Shown here: positions 44,561 through 55,617 of the stretch, piece by piece
How positions within the stretch are numbered: the first letter of the stretch is position 1
How the letters are laid out: every line of letters starts with the position of its first letter
NCBI GenBank assembly: GCA_014529385.2
Contig: CM043962.1
Span: 53,587,905-53,651,904 of the forward strand
Reading direction: 5' to 3'
DNA length: 64,000 bases
From: Adiantum capillus-veneris
Taxonomy: Eukaryota > Streptophyta > Polypodiopsida > Polypodiales > Pteridaceae
Position numbers and translations under genes: made by a program
The notes under the pieces: generated by a model
What the model was told of the DNA's origin: nothing
What the model saw: only the letters and a program-made list of their open reading frames with translations
The model's database searches: none

Positions 44561-44770
44561 ACTTAAGGTGGGGGTGCTTCCTGTGTTGTAGGCGCTCGAG
44601 GAGGTATTGTATCGCTCCTTCTAGTAATTCTTTTGGATGGTCCTTCGTCGCCACTCTCTCGCCTGTGCTTTTCTTCCACAAAAACTTCGTTGTTTTGACA
44701 TTTTGCAATATAGGCATGCACTGACAAGGAGTCCACAGGGTCATTCCATCCTGTTTCTAGAAAAATACAG

Positions 44771-45780
44771 TCAGCTTTCATGTAGGACTTCTCTTGTAAG
44801 CTTTCCTTTCCTTTCTAGCTCCATAGCACTTGGCCACAGCTTACCATTTTCTTCAAAAATCCTCAATGGTTCAATCTTGACTGTATAAATAGATTCCTTA
44901 GATGCAGAGATGGCATGGTTAGTGGCCATATCCTCTACCAGACTCTGCATTCCTCCTTTCCCAAAGTTAGTCCTTAAGGGTAAACCTGTCTCCCTTAAGT
45001 GAATCTTCCCATCCTTGAAGAAGAAAAGATCTTTTCTCAAAGCTTCACTGAAGCTGTCACATTCTCTCCTAGCATGCTTTGTGCTGTCACACCATATGCA
45101 TTTATGAACAAAACCTTCTTTAGGTTGTTGTTTTTGCCTTGAGGATGGTGCCAATGGTTGCCCCTTCTCTTCAAGCTTTGTGAGTTTTACTTTTAAATCC
45201 CTCATACCTTTCATAAGCTCATCTAATAAAGCGTCATCAACTTTTGGAAGTATAAAGGAAGAAGGCTTGACCATCTTTTCAGAAGCTGTGGAGGTAGATG
45301 GTGCACTGACAACAACCATCTTATCCCGTCTCCTTTGGTGCTTGGCAAGTAATGAAACATCAGCTTCAACTTCGTTCCAATCTGTCTTCAGTCCCTGCTC
45401 AGCATCTTTGTCCTCAATAAGTAGCTCCAATTGCTCCTTGAGCTCCTTTCCTGTTGCTTGTAAGAAGAGCTCTATCTTTTCTGAGTCAAGTGTGGCCTTC
45501 TCTATCCTTGTGAGTTGAGCATATCGTCGCTCAAACTCCCTGAGTAGCTCTGTTGAAGACAGACCCTCCTTCGTCTTGGCTACCCACTCCAGGAAAGTTC
45601 TCTTTGTTACTCTCTCAGAGTCCTCCATGAAATACTCCTCCTTCATCGCTAGCTTGAACTCCTCCCAATTTCTTCCATGCTCATTCCTGATTCCTCTCAC
45701 ATGCTCTCTAATCTCAGGAGTCAAAACAAGATCAAAGCTTTGGAGCATCTCATCTTCTGGCACACGATGCAACTCCATCT
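44771..45780 (-). CDS. Gyp-C gag, main part
   Basis: Begins at the Cop-1 border with ELHRVPEDEMLQSFDLVL and includes the capsid (NWEEFKLAMKEEYFMEDSER, FERRYAQLTRIEKATLDSEK). It also has a charged middle and a knuckle-like CIWCDSTKHARREC (CX2CX4HX4C) near 45070-45110. The N-terminal 70 residues lie beyond Cop-1 at 50953-51163. The frame's apparent first residues at 45820-45781 are copia LTR sequence. Confidence 0.85.
45776..45780. repeat. Cop-1 target-site duplication, left
   Basis: CATCT, repeated exactly at 50948-50952. It interrupts Gyp-C gag. Confidence 0.95.
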
Positions 45781-46007
45781 TGTTACCATATACATGTGGT
45801 AGTGATGTGTGTGAACACACTAGGACCGCCGGGGCATTTTTTCCCTCTTTAGGAGGTTTTTCCCCCCGTGCATTGTATATACGCCCATCACTCTAGGGCT
45901 ATCTATCTTTGCATTGCACACTAAGTAACACACTCTCTATTGTGTGCCTTGAGCTTCCTTCGTCTTCTCCAAGCTGTGTGTGTTTCTCTGCAACCCTAAT
46001 TCCAACA
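45781..46007 (+). repeat. Cop-1 5' LTR
   Basis: TGTTACCATAT ... TTCCAACA. It contains the inverted repeat GTGTGTGAACACAC and a TATA-like TGTATATACG at about 45875. Confidence 0.97.
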
Positions 46008-46009
46008 AT

Positions 46010-46022
46010 TGGTATCAGAGCA
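46010..46022 (+). other. Cop-1 primer-binding site (tRNA-iMet)
   Basis: TGGTATCAGAGCA, two bases from the LTR. It is complementary to the 3' end of plant initiator tRNA-Met and is standard for copia. Confidence 0.95.
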
Positions 46023-46368
46023 GGTCACGTCCTCTCGGGCTTAGTCGCCAGCTTCTCCAGCACACGCCTGCTCACTTTCTCCGATTTCAGTGAGCTTTAG
46101 CGAGCGTCGTAGGTCGACAAAAATTTTGGACGAGCTCAAAGAGCTCGATCTGCTCAGAATTTTGATTTGGGCTCATTTTGGCCTCCGTTTCCACTACAGG
46201 CAGTACTGTACAGGCTATTTCGTCATTTTGTGTAGAATTTCTGTCAGTGCCGTTTTCTGCATAACAGGTGCCTTATAGTCTTCTACGTTTTGTGCTATAT
46301 AGAACAGGTTGTTCCCGCTCCATTTCTCCTATTTTCGGGCAGTTTTCACATTAGGTGCAGCATTTACC

Positions 46369-46995
46369 ATGGCTGACAACAACAACACAGATGTGTTCAA
46401 GATGTTTGCTGCTGAGGACAGGTTGGATGGGGACAACTACCCTATGTGGGATTATATGATGTAACATGTTCTTGTGTCAAAGGGTGTCTGGAACATTGTG
46501 CAGGGCGTTGATGTACGTCCTGGTTCTAAAGATGTAGGCGATGTTGAGGATGTTGCAGGTCTTGCTGCAAGGATTGCAACTATTAGAGTTGTTTTTCCTA
46601 TGGCAGAACAAGCTCGTTGGGATGTTAAGGATGCGCAGGCTCATGCATTGATTGCGTTGTCTGTGAAGCGCACCATTGTTCCTCACATCCGTTCAGCAAA
46701 ATCTGCAAAACAGGCTTGGGATATTCTAGCAAGCCGCAATGAGGCTAAAATTGCTTTGCTGCGTAAAGAGTTGGAGTCGAATATTATGCATGAGGAAGAT
46801 GATATGGACACTTTCCTTGCTAGTGTCAAGGATATCAATGAGCAACTTATTTCTGCAGGTGAAGTCATTTCAAACAGTTCCCTTGTGCAGACTGTTCTTG
46901 ATGCCTTACCAGATTCCTACCAGACTTTTGCTAGTACTTGGAGACTGATGACCCAAGGAAATCCAGAAGTTTTCAAGTTTGATGCATTATGAACA
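46369..46995 (+). pseudogene. Cop-1 gag, N-terminal part
   Basis: ATG at 46369 (MADNNNTDVFKMF) leads to AEDRLDGDNYPMWDYMM, then TAA at 46462-46464. The frame continues 46474-46992 with the UBN2-type copia capsid (AHALIALSVKRTIVPHI, AKQAWDILASRNEAKIALLR) and ends at TGA 46990-46992, in the same phase as the next frame. Confidence 0.9.
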
Positions 46996-48786
46996 TTGCT
47001 GTTGCAAGAGTCACTTTCTAGAAAAAACAGGACTAGGCAGCGTGCAGCTGAACATGCTTTTATTGCTTCTCAAAGAAAGGGTGGTAACAGTAATGCAGCC
47101 ACTTCTTATGGTTCTGCTGCGAGTGGAAAAAATTCTGTTCCTAATGATTCTGCTGGCAGTACTTCGTCTGGCAATTCTGGTGATAAGGGCAAAAAGAAGA
47201 TGCGTTGCCATTATTGTAAAGCCAATGATCACTTGATCAAGTCGTGTCCTAAGTTGAAGGCCAAAGAGGCTAAGAAGAAAGAGGGTGGTTCCACTGCAAA
47301 TGCTGGTTCCACTACAAATGCAGCCATTATTGAGTCTTCTGTGAAAGGAGACTATGTTGCTGATGTTGATGTAGAATGGGCTTTTAGCGCAGAGTGCACT
47401 TACAATCCTGCTGTTCATGATGCATGCTTGTCAGTTGCTACAGATTCACATGTGTGGTATTTCGACAGTGGTGCTACAAAGCACATTACCTCACATTGTG
47501 AATTGTTTACCTCTCTCGAGTCTGTCCCTCATGGGAATTCAGTCACTTGTGCCAACAATGCCTCTTATCCAGTTCAGGGAGTTGGAAAGATTGTGCTCAC
47601 TGCTGCTAATGGAAGTTCCTTCACACTTGTTGATGCACTTTATGTACCTGGGATCAAGAAGAATCTCTTGTCTGTATCCGCACTTGCTAGACTTGGACTT
47701 GTAGTCAAATTTGTGGATGACAGATGTACAGTTCATGATCTCAGTTTTGGTGATGAAATTGTTGCATCTGGGCTTTTTTGCCGTGGGCTATATAAGCTCA
47801 CTTTGTATGACAAGTGTGGACAAAATTTTGCAAATGCTGTTGCAGATTCAAGGGCTATTTCAGATGCAAAACTTTGGCATGCACGTTTTGGTCATCTGAA
47901 TTTTGCCAGTTTGCTGCGTTTGCAGAAATCTGATATGGTTGCTTCTTTGCCCCCTCTTGAAGCACCTGTCAAACATGTTTGTGAAGGCTGTATTTTGGGT
48001 AAGATGCAGCGTTCTAAATTTCCAAAGGATGGTTCAGTTCGGGCCACATGCAGGTTGCAGCTTGTGCATAGTGATGTTTGTGGGCCCATGCAAACTCCAT
48101 CCTTGGGCAATTACCTGTACTTCGTGACTTTCATTGATGATTACATTAGGCATGCATGGGTATTTTCGCTTAAAGTGAAGTCCGAAGTTTTTATGTGCTT
48201 CAAACAATTTCTGGCTATGGCTGAAAATGTCTCGAAATGTACTATGGGCACCCTCCGTTCCGATCGAGGGGGGGAGTATATGTCTCATGAATTTAATGCA
48301 TTTCTGGCTAGTCGTGGGATAAAACACCAATGTACTGTGCCTTATACACCTCAACAAAATGGTGTTGCTAAGAGGAAAAATAGGTCACTGACGGAAATGG
48401 CACGATGTATGGTCAAAAGTCAAGCTTTGCCTCATTCTTTTTGGCTTGAGGCCATTATGTGTGCCACTTATGTACTTAACAGGTGTCCTACAAAAGCTTT
48501 GCAGTCTATTACTCCATATGAAGCATGGCATGATAGAAAACCTTCTATTGAGCACATGCGTGTTTTTGGTTGTTTGGCATATGCTTTGGTGCCAGAAGTG
48601 CAGCGCAGAAAATTGGATGATAAGGCTGTCAAATGTATTTTTGTTGGTTATAGTGTTGAAAGCAAAGGTTACAGGTTGTATCATCCGCAAACAAAACGTA
48701 TTCTGGTTTCTCGCGATGTAGTGTTTGTGGAAGATTTTGTTCAGCCCTTGCTATCATGTACTAGAGACAGTAATGTCAGCTCATAG
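46996..48786 (+). pseudogene. Cop-1 nucleocapsid, protease and integrase
   Basis: A 596-residue frame. CHYCKANDHLIKSC is the zinc knuckle (about 47203-47250). VWYFDSGATKHIT is the protease active site (Asp-Ser-Gly, 47464-47472). Integrase: HARFGHLNF ... CEGCILGK (H2C2), HSDVCGPM (first Asp), LRSDRGGEYM (second Asp). In the third motif, GVAKRKNR, Lys (48370-48372) replaces the catalytic Glu. The frame ends at TAG 48784-48786. Confidence 0.93.
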
Positions 48787-48863
48787 GACATTTATAACAC
48801 TTTTTTGCCTCTTCTCAGTGGTGGAATAAGAATGTAAGTTCCAATGAGGCAAATGTATAGCCT

Positions 48864-49240
48864 ATGGGGGTTTCTGAAAATGTTTTAGATCAGCTTATTA
48901 CTGATGCAGATGTACACGATGTACTTGATGAGGAAAGGGCTGAAAATGAGCAGGCTAGAGGTATGCCAAAATGGCTGGTGCACACTTTGTGTGACAGTAA
49001 ATTGGATGCACCTTTGTCTAGTCGTACTCGTTCAGGCTCTCGCCATGCATCTTATGCATTAGATTTTTATGCTTTGGCTGTGTCTAGCTTACATGATGTT
49101 GAGGAGCCTCTGACTTTTGATGAAGCACAAAATTCAAAAAATTGGATGGCTGCCATGCAATAAGAATATGATGCACTTATAGAAAATGACACATGGACTT
49201 TATGTGATTTGCCTTCTGGCAAAAAGGCCATTGGTACGAA
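48864..49240 (+). pseudogene. Cop-1 spacer before RT
   Basis: The frame 48864-49163 (SVSSLHDVEEPLTFDEAQN-like) continues after TAA 49161-49163 with NDTWTLCDLPSGKKAIGTKW, the start of copia RT. A frameshift lies near 49235. Cop-2 has the same region at 63060-62830. Confidence 0.85.
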
Positions 49241-50218
49241 GTGGGTTTACAAGTTGAAACGCAAGACGGATGTGAGATCGATCGCCATAAGACTCGACTT
49301 GTTGCAAAGGGTTATGCACACCAAAAAGGAATAGATTATGAAGAGACTTTTGCTCCCACTTGTCGTATGACTACTGTGCGTTTTCTATGTGCATTGGCAG
49401 CTCATTTTGGTTGGGATGTACATCAATCAGACATTGTTACTGCTTTCTTGAATGGTGACATATTTGAGGAAGTTTATGTAACGCAGCCTTGTGGCTTTGT
49501 CATAAAAGGACAAGAGGACAAAGTGTGCAAATGTAACAAGGCTTTGTATGGGTTGAAGCAATCTCCTCGTGCTTGGTATGAGAAAGCTAACACTCATTTG
49601 GTCAAACAAGGCTTTCGTAACAGTCCAACAGAAAGCACATTGTATGTAAAGCGTGAGGGTGATGTACTTCTCATTGTGGTTCTTTATGTTCATGATTTGT
49701 TGATCACCGGACCAAATGAGAGACACATTGCTGAATTTAAGGCTGATTTGAATGCTACTTTCAAGATGAAAGATTTGGGGCTATTGCACCATTACTTGGG
49801 TATACAGTTTAAGCAGTGTGATGGTGGTATTGCCTTGTGTCAGAAAAGTTACATACAGACATTGCTATGTATTAAGTTTGGACTTGAGGATTGCAAACCT
49901 ATTGCCACTCCCATGGAAACAGGTTTGAAGTTGAGTTTACATGATGCTGGTGATCCTGCTGATGTCACTCTTTACCAAACTGTTGTTGGCTGCCTCATTT
50001 ATGTATGCAACATGAGGCCGGATATTCAGTTTGCAGTCTCACAGGTCAGCAGATTTATGCATAGCCCAGGGTCTAAACATTGGCAGGCTGTCAAGAGGAT
50101 TTTTCGCTACCTTAGTGGCACTTTACATCTTGGCTTGTTTTATCCCAAGGGGGGATCATTGCCGCCAGACTTACATGCTTTTTCGGACTCAGATTGGGCT
50201 GGTTGTTTTGATATGTGA
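49241..50218 (+). pseudogene. Cop-1 reverse transcriptase
   Basis: HKTRLVAKGYAHQKGIDYEE, MTTVRFLCALAAHFGWDVHQ, DIVTAFLNGDIFEEVYV and LYGLKQSPRAWYEK are all copia RT. The active site reads YVHD (His codon 49691-49693) where copia normally has YVDD. The frame stops at TGA 50216-50218, after which RNase H goes on in phase. Confidence 0.93.
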
Positions 50219-50644
50219 GTGTCCACAAGTGGTTTTTGTTTCATACTTGGCAGTTCATGTATATCATGGTTGAGCAAGAAGCAACCTACTATGGCCACTT
50301 CAACTTGTGAGGCTGAGTACAGGGCAGTCTTCATAGCTACGGTTGAGTGTGTATGGCTCAGACGCCTTATGGCTGATTTGGGTGTTCGACAGGACACTGC
50401 CAACACTATCTATACTGACAGTCAGAGCGCATTGGCAGTTGCGAGGAACCCAGTTTTTCATGCTCGCACAAAGCACATTGATGTGCATTACCATTATGTC
50501 AGGGAGAGACTCTCAGCAGGAGAGATCAGCTTGGCTTATGTGCCAACACTGGACAACCTTGCAGATCTTTTCACAAAGGCATTGTCTCGTGAGAAGCTTG
50601 AAGCTTTCTGCAAAGCTTTGGGCTTACTCCCCTTTGTGGACTGA
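50219..50644 (+). CDS. Cop-1 RNase H
   Basis: STSGFCFILGSSCISWLSKK, TCEAEYRAVFIATVECVWLR, TIYTDSQSALAVARNPVF and LADLFTKALSREKLEAFCKA, ending TGA at 50642-50644. The catalytic residues visible here (Glu in CEAEY, Asp in YTDSQ, Asp in NLADLF) are present. It follows RT in phase after a stop. Confidence 0.93.
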   Translation: MSTSGFCFILGSSCISWLSKKQPTMATSTCEAEYRAVFIATVECVWLRRLMADLGVRQDTANTIYTDSQSALAVARNPVFHARTKHIDVHYHYVRERLSAGEISLAYVPTLDNLADLFTKALSREKLEAFCKALGLLPFVD

Positions 50645-50710
50645 TCCTGTCCTCAGGGCATGGCACTTCCCTTTACTCATGTGCCAGCTCTTGTTCACCG
50701 CATCACTCAA

Positions 50711-50720
50711 TTGGGGGATT
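50711..50720 (+). other. Cop-1 polypurine tract
   Basis: TTGGGGGATT directly before the 3' LTR. Confidence 0.85.
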
Positions 50721-50947
50721 TGTTACCATATACATGTGGTAGTGATGTGTGTGAACACACTAGGACCGCCGGGGCATTTTTTCCCTCTTTAGGAGGTTTT
50801 TTCCCCCGTGCATTGTATATACGCCCATCACTCTAGGGCTATCTATCTTTCCATTGCACACTAAGTAACACACTCTCTATTGTGTGCCTTGAGCTTCCTT
50901 CGTCTTCTCCAAGCTGTGTGCGTTTCTCTGCAACCCTAATTCCAACA
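50721..50947 (+). repeat. Cop-1 3' LTR
   Basis: 227 bp, TGTTACCATAT ... TTCCAACA. It differs from the 5' LTR at about three positions; the target duplication CATCT follows. Confidence 0.97.
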
Positions 50948-50952
50948 CATCT

Positions 50953-51163
50953 CCTTTACATAGCCACAAACATACTTTGTCACATTTTTCCCATTAAACT
51001 GATCCATTTTGTGCACCACTGCTTGAATAGCTTTGGTTGCTGACACTTCTATTCTTTCTGTAGCATGCTGTTGTTGCATAAACAAGGAAAATGCTTGAAA
51101 CATTTGCATTGTAGCGGGATCAAAAGGCATACCTTGCTGCTACGGATGATGATCATCACCCAT
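50953..51163 (-). pseudogene. Gyp-C gag, N-terminal piece
   Basis: ATG at 51163-51161 is followed after seven codons by TAG, then MPFDPATMQMFQAFSLFMQQ ... YVCGYVKEM up to the Cop-1 target duplication. The capsid continues at 45775. The start was chosen because it is the first ATG inside the PBS. Confidence 0.8.
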
Positions 51164-51207
51164 GGTTGAAGTAGCTTGCAGATCCCCACTAACTCACCCT
51201 GACAAAC

Positions 51208-51225
51208 TTCGTGTCAGGTTCACCA
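51208..51225 (-). other. Gyp-C primer-binding site
   Basis: Minus strand TGGTGAACCTGACACGAA, seven bases from the LTR. The TGG start fits a PBS; I could not assign the tRNA. Confidence 0.65.
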
Positions 51226-51232
51226 AAAGGTG

Positions 51233-53009
51233 TGTCAAAGAGCTAGCGGTCTTGCCAGGAAGGCGCCGGGCCTCTAGCTGTGAGGGTTTGTGGGGAGACT
51301 GTGAAGCTTTTCACTTAAGCAAGCTTAGGGTTTGTAGCAAATACATTGTGTATAGCCATTGGAATCTTACACACAGACACACACATACGCACACGTGAAA
51401 CCTTCAAAATGAAACAAAGATGAAAACATCAAGGCTTTGATCGTATCTAATCAAAGGTAAGATTAAAGGGTTCACTGATGCATTTATAATAGCAAGTCGT
51501 TGTGCTCCAAATAGATTGCGAATGGTTCTTTGAAACTGTAAGTTAGTGCTTACAAAGATGTAGATATTTTGCCTAGCAATAGGAGTGAGCCGTGTGTACA
51601 AGTCTTCTTGGTTCATAGTAGTATCAAGAAAGCAAGACTCAACCCCTAGAGGAGAATAAATATGTGCACATCAAAAGAATTTGAGTAGTCTAGTAGTGGC
51701 AAAATAAGAGGATGTGGAGAAAGAACAATTTCTTGCACTCTTTCCGGCCCAAAGAGAAACACAATTGAGAAACACAATTGTCTGTTGGAAGTGGATTTTA
51801 CGGCTAATACAAACGTTAATTCTAATATGTTTCACAAAGTGAAAGGGTTGAAAAGTTACACCATTGGGGTTATTCATCTAAGAAATCTCAGAAAGCGATC
51901 AAAACAATGGAGGAAAGAGATAAGAGAGACAACCAACATACAAAGACCCACACAAGCTTAATCCAAAGAAGTGAAGCACACCTCAAGACTTGTGGTATTG
52001 TAGGCAACTTGATGAAGTAGATGATGCGTAGTAGTTCCTAACACCGTTTGTAAGCCACAAACAATGCGTCTTTATTGATGAAAGAAGGTTACATAGAGTG
52101 TATGAGTATTACAAGTGATGAGATAGAAGGCTTGAGGCATGAAGTAGCAAGCTCAAGATGTGTTGGGCTGAGATTGAGAGAGAATTTTCCTCACGGAGAT
52201 GGCTAGGAGGTTGGGTGATGGCTTGATAGACTGGCTTGATTATGGGGATTGCTTGAGCGCTTGGTTGCTTGATGGTTTGCTTGATGCCCGAGTGAGGAGC
52301 AAGAGGCTCCATTTATAGGTGAGGTTGCCTCTTGAAGAAGATATTTGCTTAGAAATATCCAAGGGATTTTTGTGACAAGTGTCTCCTTTTTCAAAAATAT
52401 ATTAAAATTATCTTCAAAGTTTCTAGATCTTTCTCTTTAAGAAATATCTAGAGGTTCTTCTAGATCTATCTAGAGCTACTTCTAGATCTTTCTCTTCAAG
52501 AAAAATCTAGAGGAACCTCTAGATTTTTCTCCAAATATCTTCTCCTTGCCGCCATAAGCCTCCAAGAGTAGCTTTATAAAAAATTGAGAGAGAGCTTGGC
52601 ATACATCATGGATGACATCAAACAAACTCGTAACCACTTTTCCAAGGGATTTTTCTAGGTCCATAATCACTCCAAAGTGCACCTACTATGTGTAGAATGT
52701 CACCTCATGGGGTATACTATGACTAAGGCCACTTTTGGCCATGATATACATGTCATATGCCACATAGGATGCCTAGTAGATAGGAGGTATGTTTTATAGA
52801 CTCATTTCATCATGGCTCCAAGAAGAGGTTCACAAATAATCTCGGGATCAAAGCCCGTTCCAACAAGAGTGACACATGAAACTTCGACTAGCTTTTTGCA
52901 TGCTAAATAGAAAATGCGTATACTTATACACTTAAGGTATACACATAAAATCCATAATATTGTAGGGATTTAGCTTGCGTTCCCACTATGCATGTACCAC
53001 GACATGACA
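51233..53009 (-). repeat. Gyp-C 5' LTR
   Basis: TGTCAAAGAGCTAGCGG ... GACATGACA on the plus strand, 1777 bp. The ACGT duplication follows at 53010-53013. Confidence 0.92.
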
Positions 53010-53670
53010 ACGTGTCAAAACAACCAACCCAATCTGAGTCCGAAAAAGCATGTAAGTCTGGCGGCAATGATCCCCCCTTGGAATAAAACAAGATAAAATG
53101 TAAAGTGCCACTCAAGTAGCTAAAAATAATCTTGAGAGCCTAGCAATGCTTAGACCCTAGGCTATGCATAAATCTACGAACCTATGAAATTGCACACTGA
53201 ATATTCAGCCTCATGTTGCATACATAAATGAGGCATCCAACAATAGTTTGGTAAAGAGTTACATCTGCAAGATCACCAACATCATGAAGAATCAATCTCA
53301 CACCTGTTTCCATGGGAATGGCAATAAGTTTGTAATCCCTAATTCCGAAGTTACATAGCAATGTCTCTATGTAAGTTTTCTAACAAAGGCAATACCACCA
53401 TCACACTGCTTAAATTTTATACCCAAGTAATGATGCAACAACCCCAAATCTTTCATCTTGAAATTAGCATTCAAATTGGCTTTAAATTCAGCAATATGTC
53501 TCTCATTTGATCTAGTGATCAACAAATTGTCTACATAAAGAAGCACAATGAGAAGTACATCACCCTCATGCTTTACATACAATGTGCTTTCTGTTGGATT
53601 GTTACAAAAGCCTCGTTTGAACAAATGAGTGCCATCCTTCTCATATACAAACATTTATTACAATGCACAC
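53010..53670 (-). pseudogene. Cop-2 RT C-terminal part and start of RNase H
   Basis: The frame 53654-53367 has EKDGTHLFKRGFCNNPTEST and an active site YVDN (Asn codon 53525-53527) in place of YVDD, then ERHIAEFKANLNANFKMKDL. The frame 53115-52924 ends its copia part at LHAFSDSDWVGCFDT, where Gyp-C was inserted. The right side is cut by Gyp-D. Strong similarity to Cop-1 throughout. Confidence 0.9.
53666..53670. repeat. Gyp-D target-site duplication, left
   Basis: CACAC, repeated exactly at 62567-62571, inside Cop-2 RT. Confidence 0.9.
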
Positions 53671-55260
53671 TGTAACATTTAATGGCCTAAAATCTTTTTT
53701 GTAGCGGAAATTAGCATGAACATAGTGGGCATTTCATTAGAATAGATTCCTAATGAGAATTACAAGAGTGCTTGGGTGGAGAGAGCAACAAAAAGCATAA
53801 CACCTAAATAGATAGCATCGACAATACTTTCAAAAGAGAGAGCAATTAAGCTATTGACAATAGTTGAGGACCGGATTTGCATGGAGCCGGTCCCCCCTCC
53901 AAAAGGCTTTGTATTATGGTTTCTCCCATCAAGAGAGACATTGTACAATACAATTCTTTGTGTTCCTTCAAGATTAGCTAGTGCAATGAAGATGGAAGCT
54001 TCATACACCAAGCAAAACACTTAATCAAACACAACTTGAATTATCCCCGTTCTCAGACCCAAGACCTCACACACCTTCGAAGATGGTGAGAGCTAGCAGG
54101 GTATGAGAGTAGATTGAGAGGAAAAAGAAGTATCTTACGAGAAAGAAGTACATCTCCTCACATAATCACTCATATTAGCATAGCTTAGCTTAGTAATTAG
54201 CTTGGTAGAGAAGATGAGCATGCATTGAAGCTTGGCTCTTGGTTGGATTTGCATCCACATGCCAAGAGAGTGTTGATGTAGGCTTCTATCTCACAAGCTT
54301 GGAGTAGGTGATGAGCTCTCCATTAAAGCTTGGGAGGAGATAGAGTATTTTCCCTTCACACATGGTCAAGTGTGAGAGTGTGTGTGTCAATGCCAAGCAA
54401 AAATCAGCCCCCCCTCTCTCTTGGGCGAGCCCTAGCTGCTAAATAAGTCTGGCCTTTGCCTCATTGGACCTCCCTAGGTCAAGCCAATAGGAATTAAGCA
54501 GCATAAGTGATAGCCTTTAGACATGTGTCCCCCTTTCCCCTTTTGTGAGAGCTTTAGGTAATTAAATAATTAAACTAAACTCTCATTGGACCCCTTTGCC
54601 TCCTGGCCAATAGGAATCAGGCAAGCCATGGGGCTCCTGAATGCTCATTGGACCCCTTGGGAGACTGCCCAATAGTCTTCTAGGAGACTTAATTCTCATT
54701 GGTTTCTTTTATTAAATGTTTTTAAATTAATTAAACTAGATTTACTCTAGCTTAATTCTCATTGGTCCACTTCAAGGGTCTTCCAATAGGAATTGGGCAC
54801 ACCTTGTGGGCATCTGGCCTAGGGAGCTGACATGTGTCCCTCATTCCCTTTGTGTAAAGGGAGCCTGTGTGTGTGTGTGTGGCTTTCTCTCTCATCCCCT
54901 AGCTTTGGGGCTCGCCCCCTCCCATGTAGGGATGTAGAAAGACTTTTTGGGCACACACTAAGCATCCAATTTTCCCTAAGGTTGACCTTTGGACACAACC
55001 TTTGAATTTTGGAACCTTAGCATTTTGGAAGTCTTAATGGGCTGAACCTTAGGGTCTTTTTAGCCCATTGTTTCACATGGCTCTTTTGCAGATGGCCCCC
55101 CCTTTGGATCCCTATTTTCCCTCCTTTGGATCCCTAATGTGGCCGGTCTGCTAACTTAACCAATATTCTAGCTTTTTCTCCCTTGGCACTTCCCCACATT
55201 AAATGATCAGTTTAATATGAGAAAATCATTTAAGAGAATTAGATATTGATTATTATGACA
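53671..55260 (-). repeat. Gyp-D 3' LTR
   Basis: Plus strand TGTAACATTTAATGG ... TATTATGACA. It holds a cluster of paired ATTGG and CCAAT motifs at 54463-54787. The polypurine tract AAGAGAGAGGTAA lies just inside, at 55261-55273 on the minus strand. Confidence 0.97.
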
Positions 55261-55617
55261 TTACCTCTCTCTTGAAATCATAGGCGTCCTCGACTCTGGT
55301 GTAGAGAAGATAAAGCATATGCATGAGTCCTTTTCTTAGCGGGTAGAGGATCCCTATGTTACCCTACGACATCATTCCATAATGGATGACTAGTCCATTT
55401 GGCGCTTGAGAGCCTGAGGCTGCCGCAAGCATGTCTGCACATTAGTCCTATCAGTCTTCCATAGTAGAGTGACAAGCTCTACTTGGTGTTCGGGAGACGT
55501 CGTCTCCGCAAACTTGATCTAAGCATGCATACTACTTCATTTTTGTGCACAAATAAAGAAAAAGAGAGTCTTATAAGACAAAAATTTTTGTTCATTTTTA
55601 ACATTTTGTACATTTGC
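55261..55617 (-). other. Gyp-D 3' untranslated region
   Basis: About 350 bp between the gag-pol stop and the LTR. It contains the polypurine tract at the left end and no gene. Confidence 0.7.

Larger units (their letters stand above)
45781..50947 (+). mobile_element. Cop-1: full-length Ty1/copia element
   Basis: Identical-length 227-bp LTRs with about three differences (roughly 98.7 % identical), perfect CATCT duplication, tRNA-iMet PBS, polypurine tract, and gag-PR-IN-RT-RH in copia order. Five in-frame stops, two frameshifts and changed catalytic residues in IN and RT make it non-autonomous now. It is inserted in the gag of Gyp-C. Confidence 0.97.
38341..53009 (-). mobile_element. Gyp-C: Ty3/gypsy element inserted in Cop-2
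   Basis: LTRs 38341-40079 and 51233-53009 (TG...CA), ACGT duplicated at the target, PBS, polypurine tract, and minus-strand gag-PR-RT-RH-IN. The gag is interrupted by the copia element Cop-1 (45781-50947). LTR differences are roughly 5 % by eye. RT has FLDD in the active site, and the RNase H region reads FGAKVLSTRQRNYPQVKRE. No chromodomain is seen. Confidence 0.92.
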
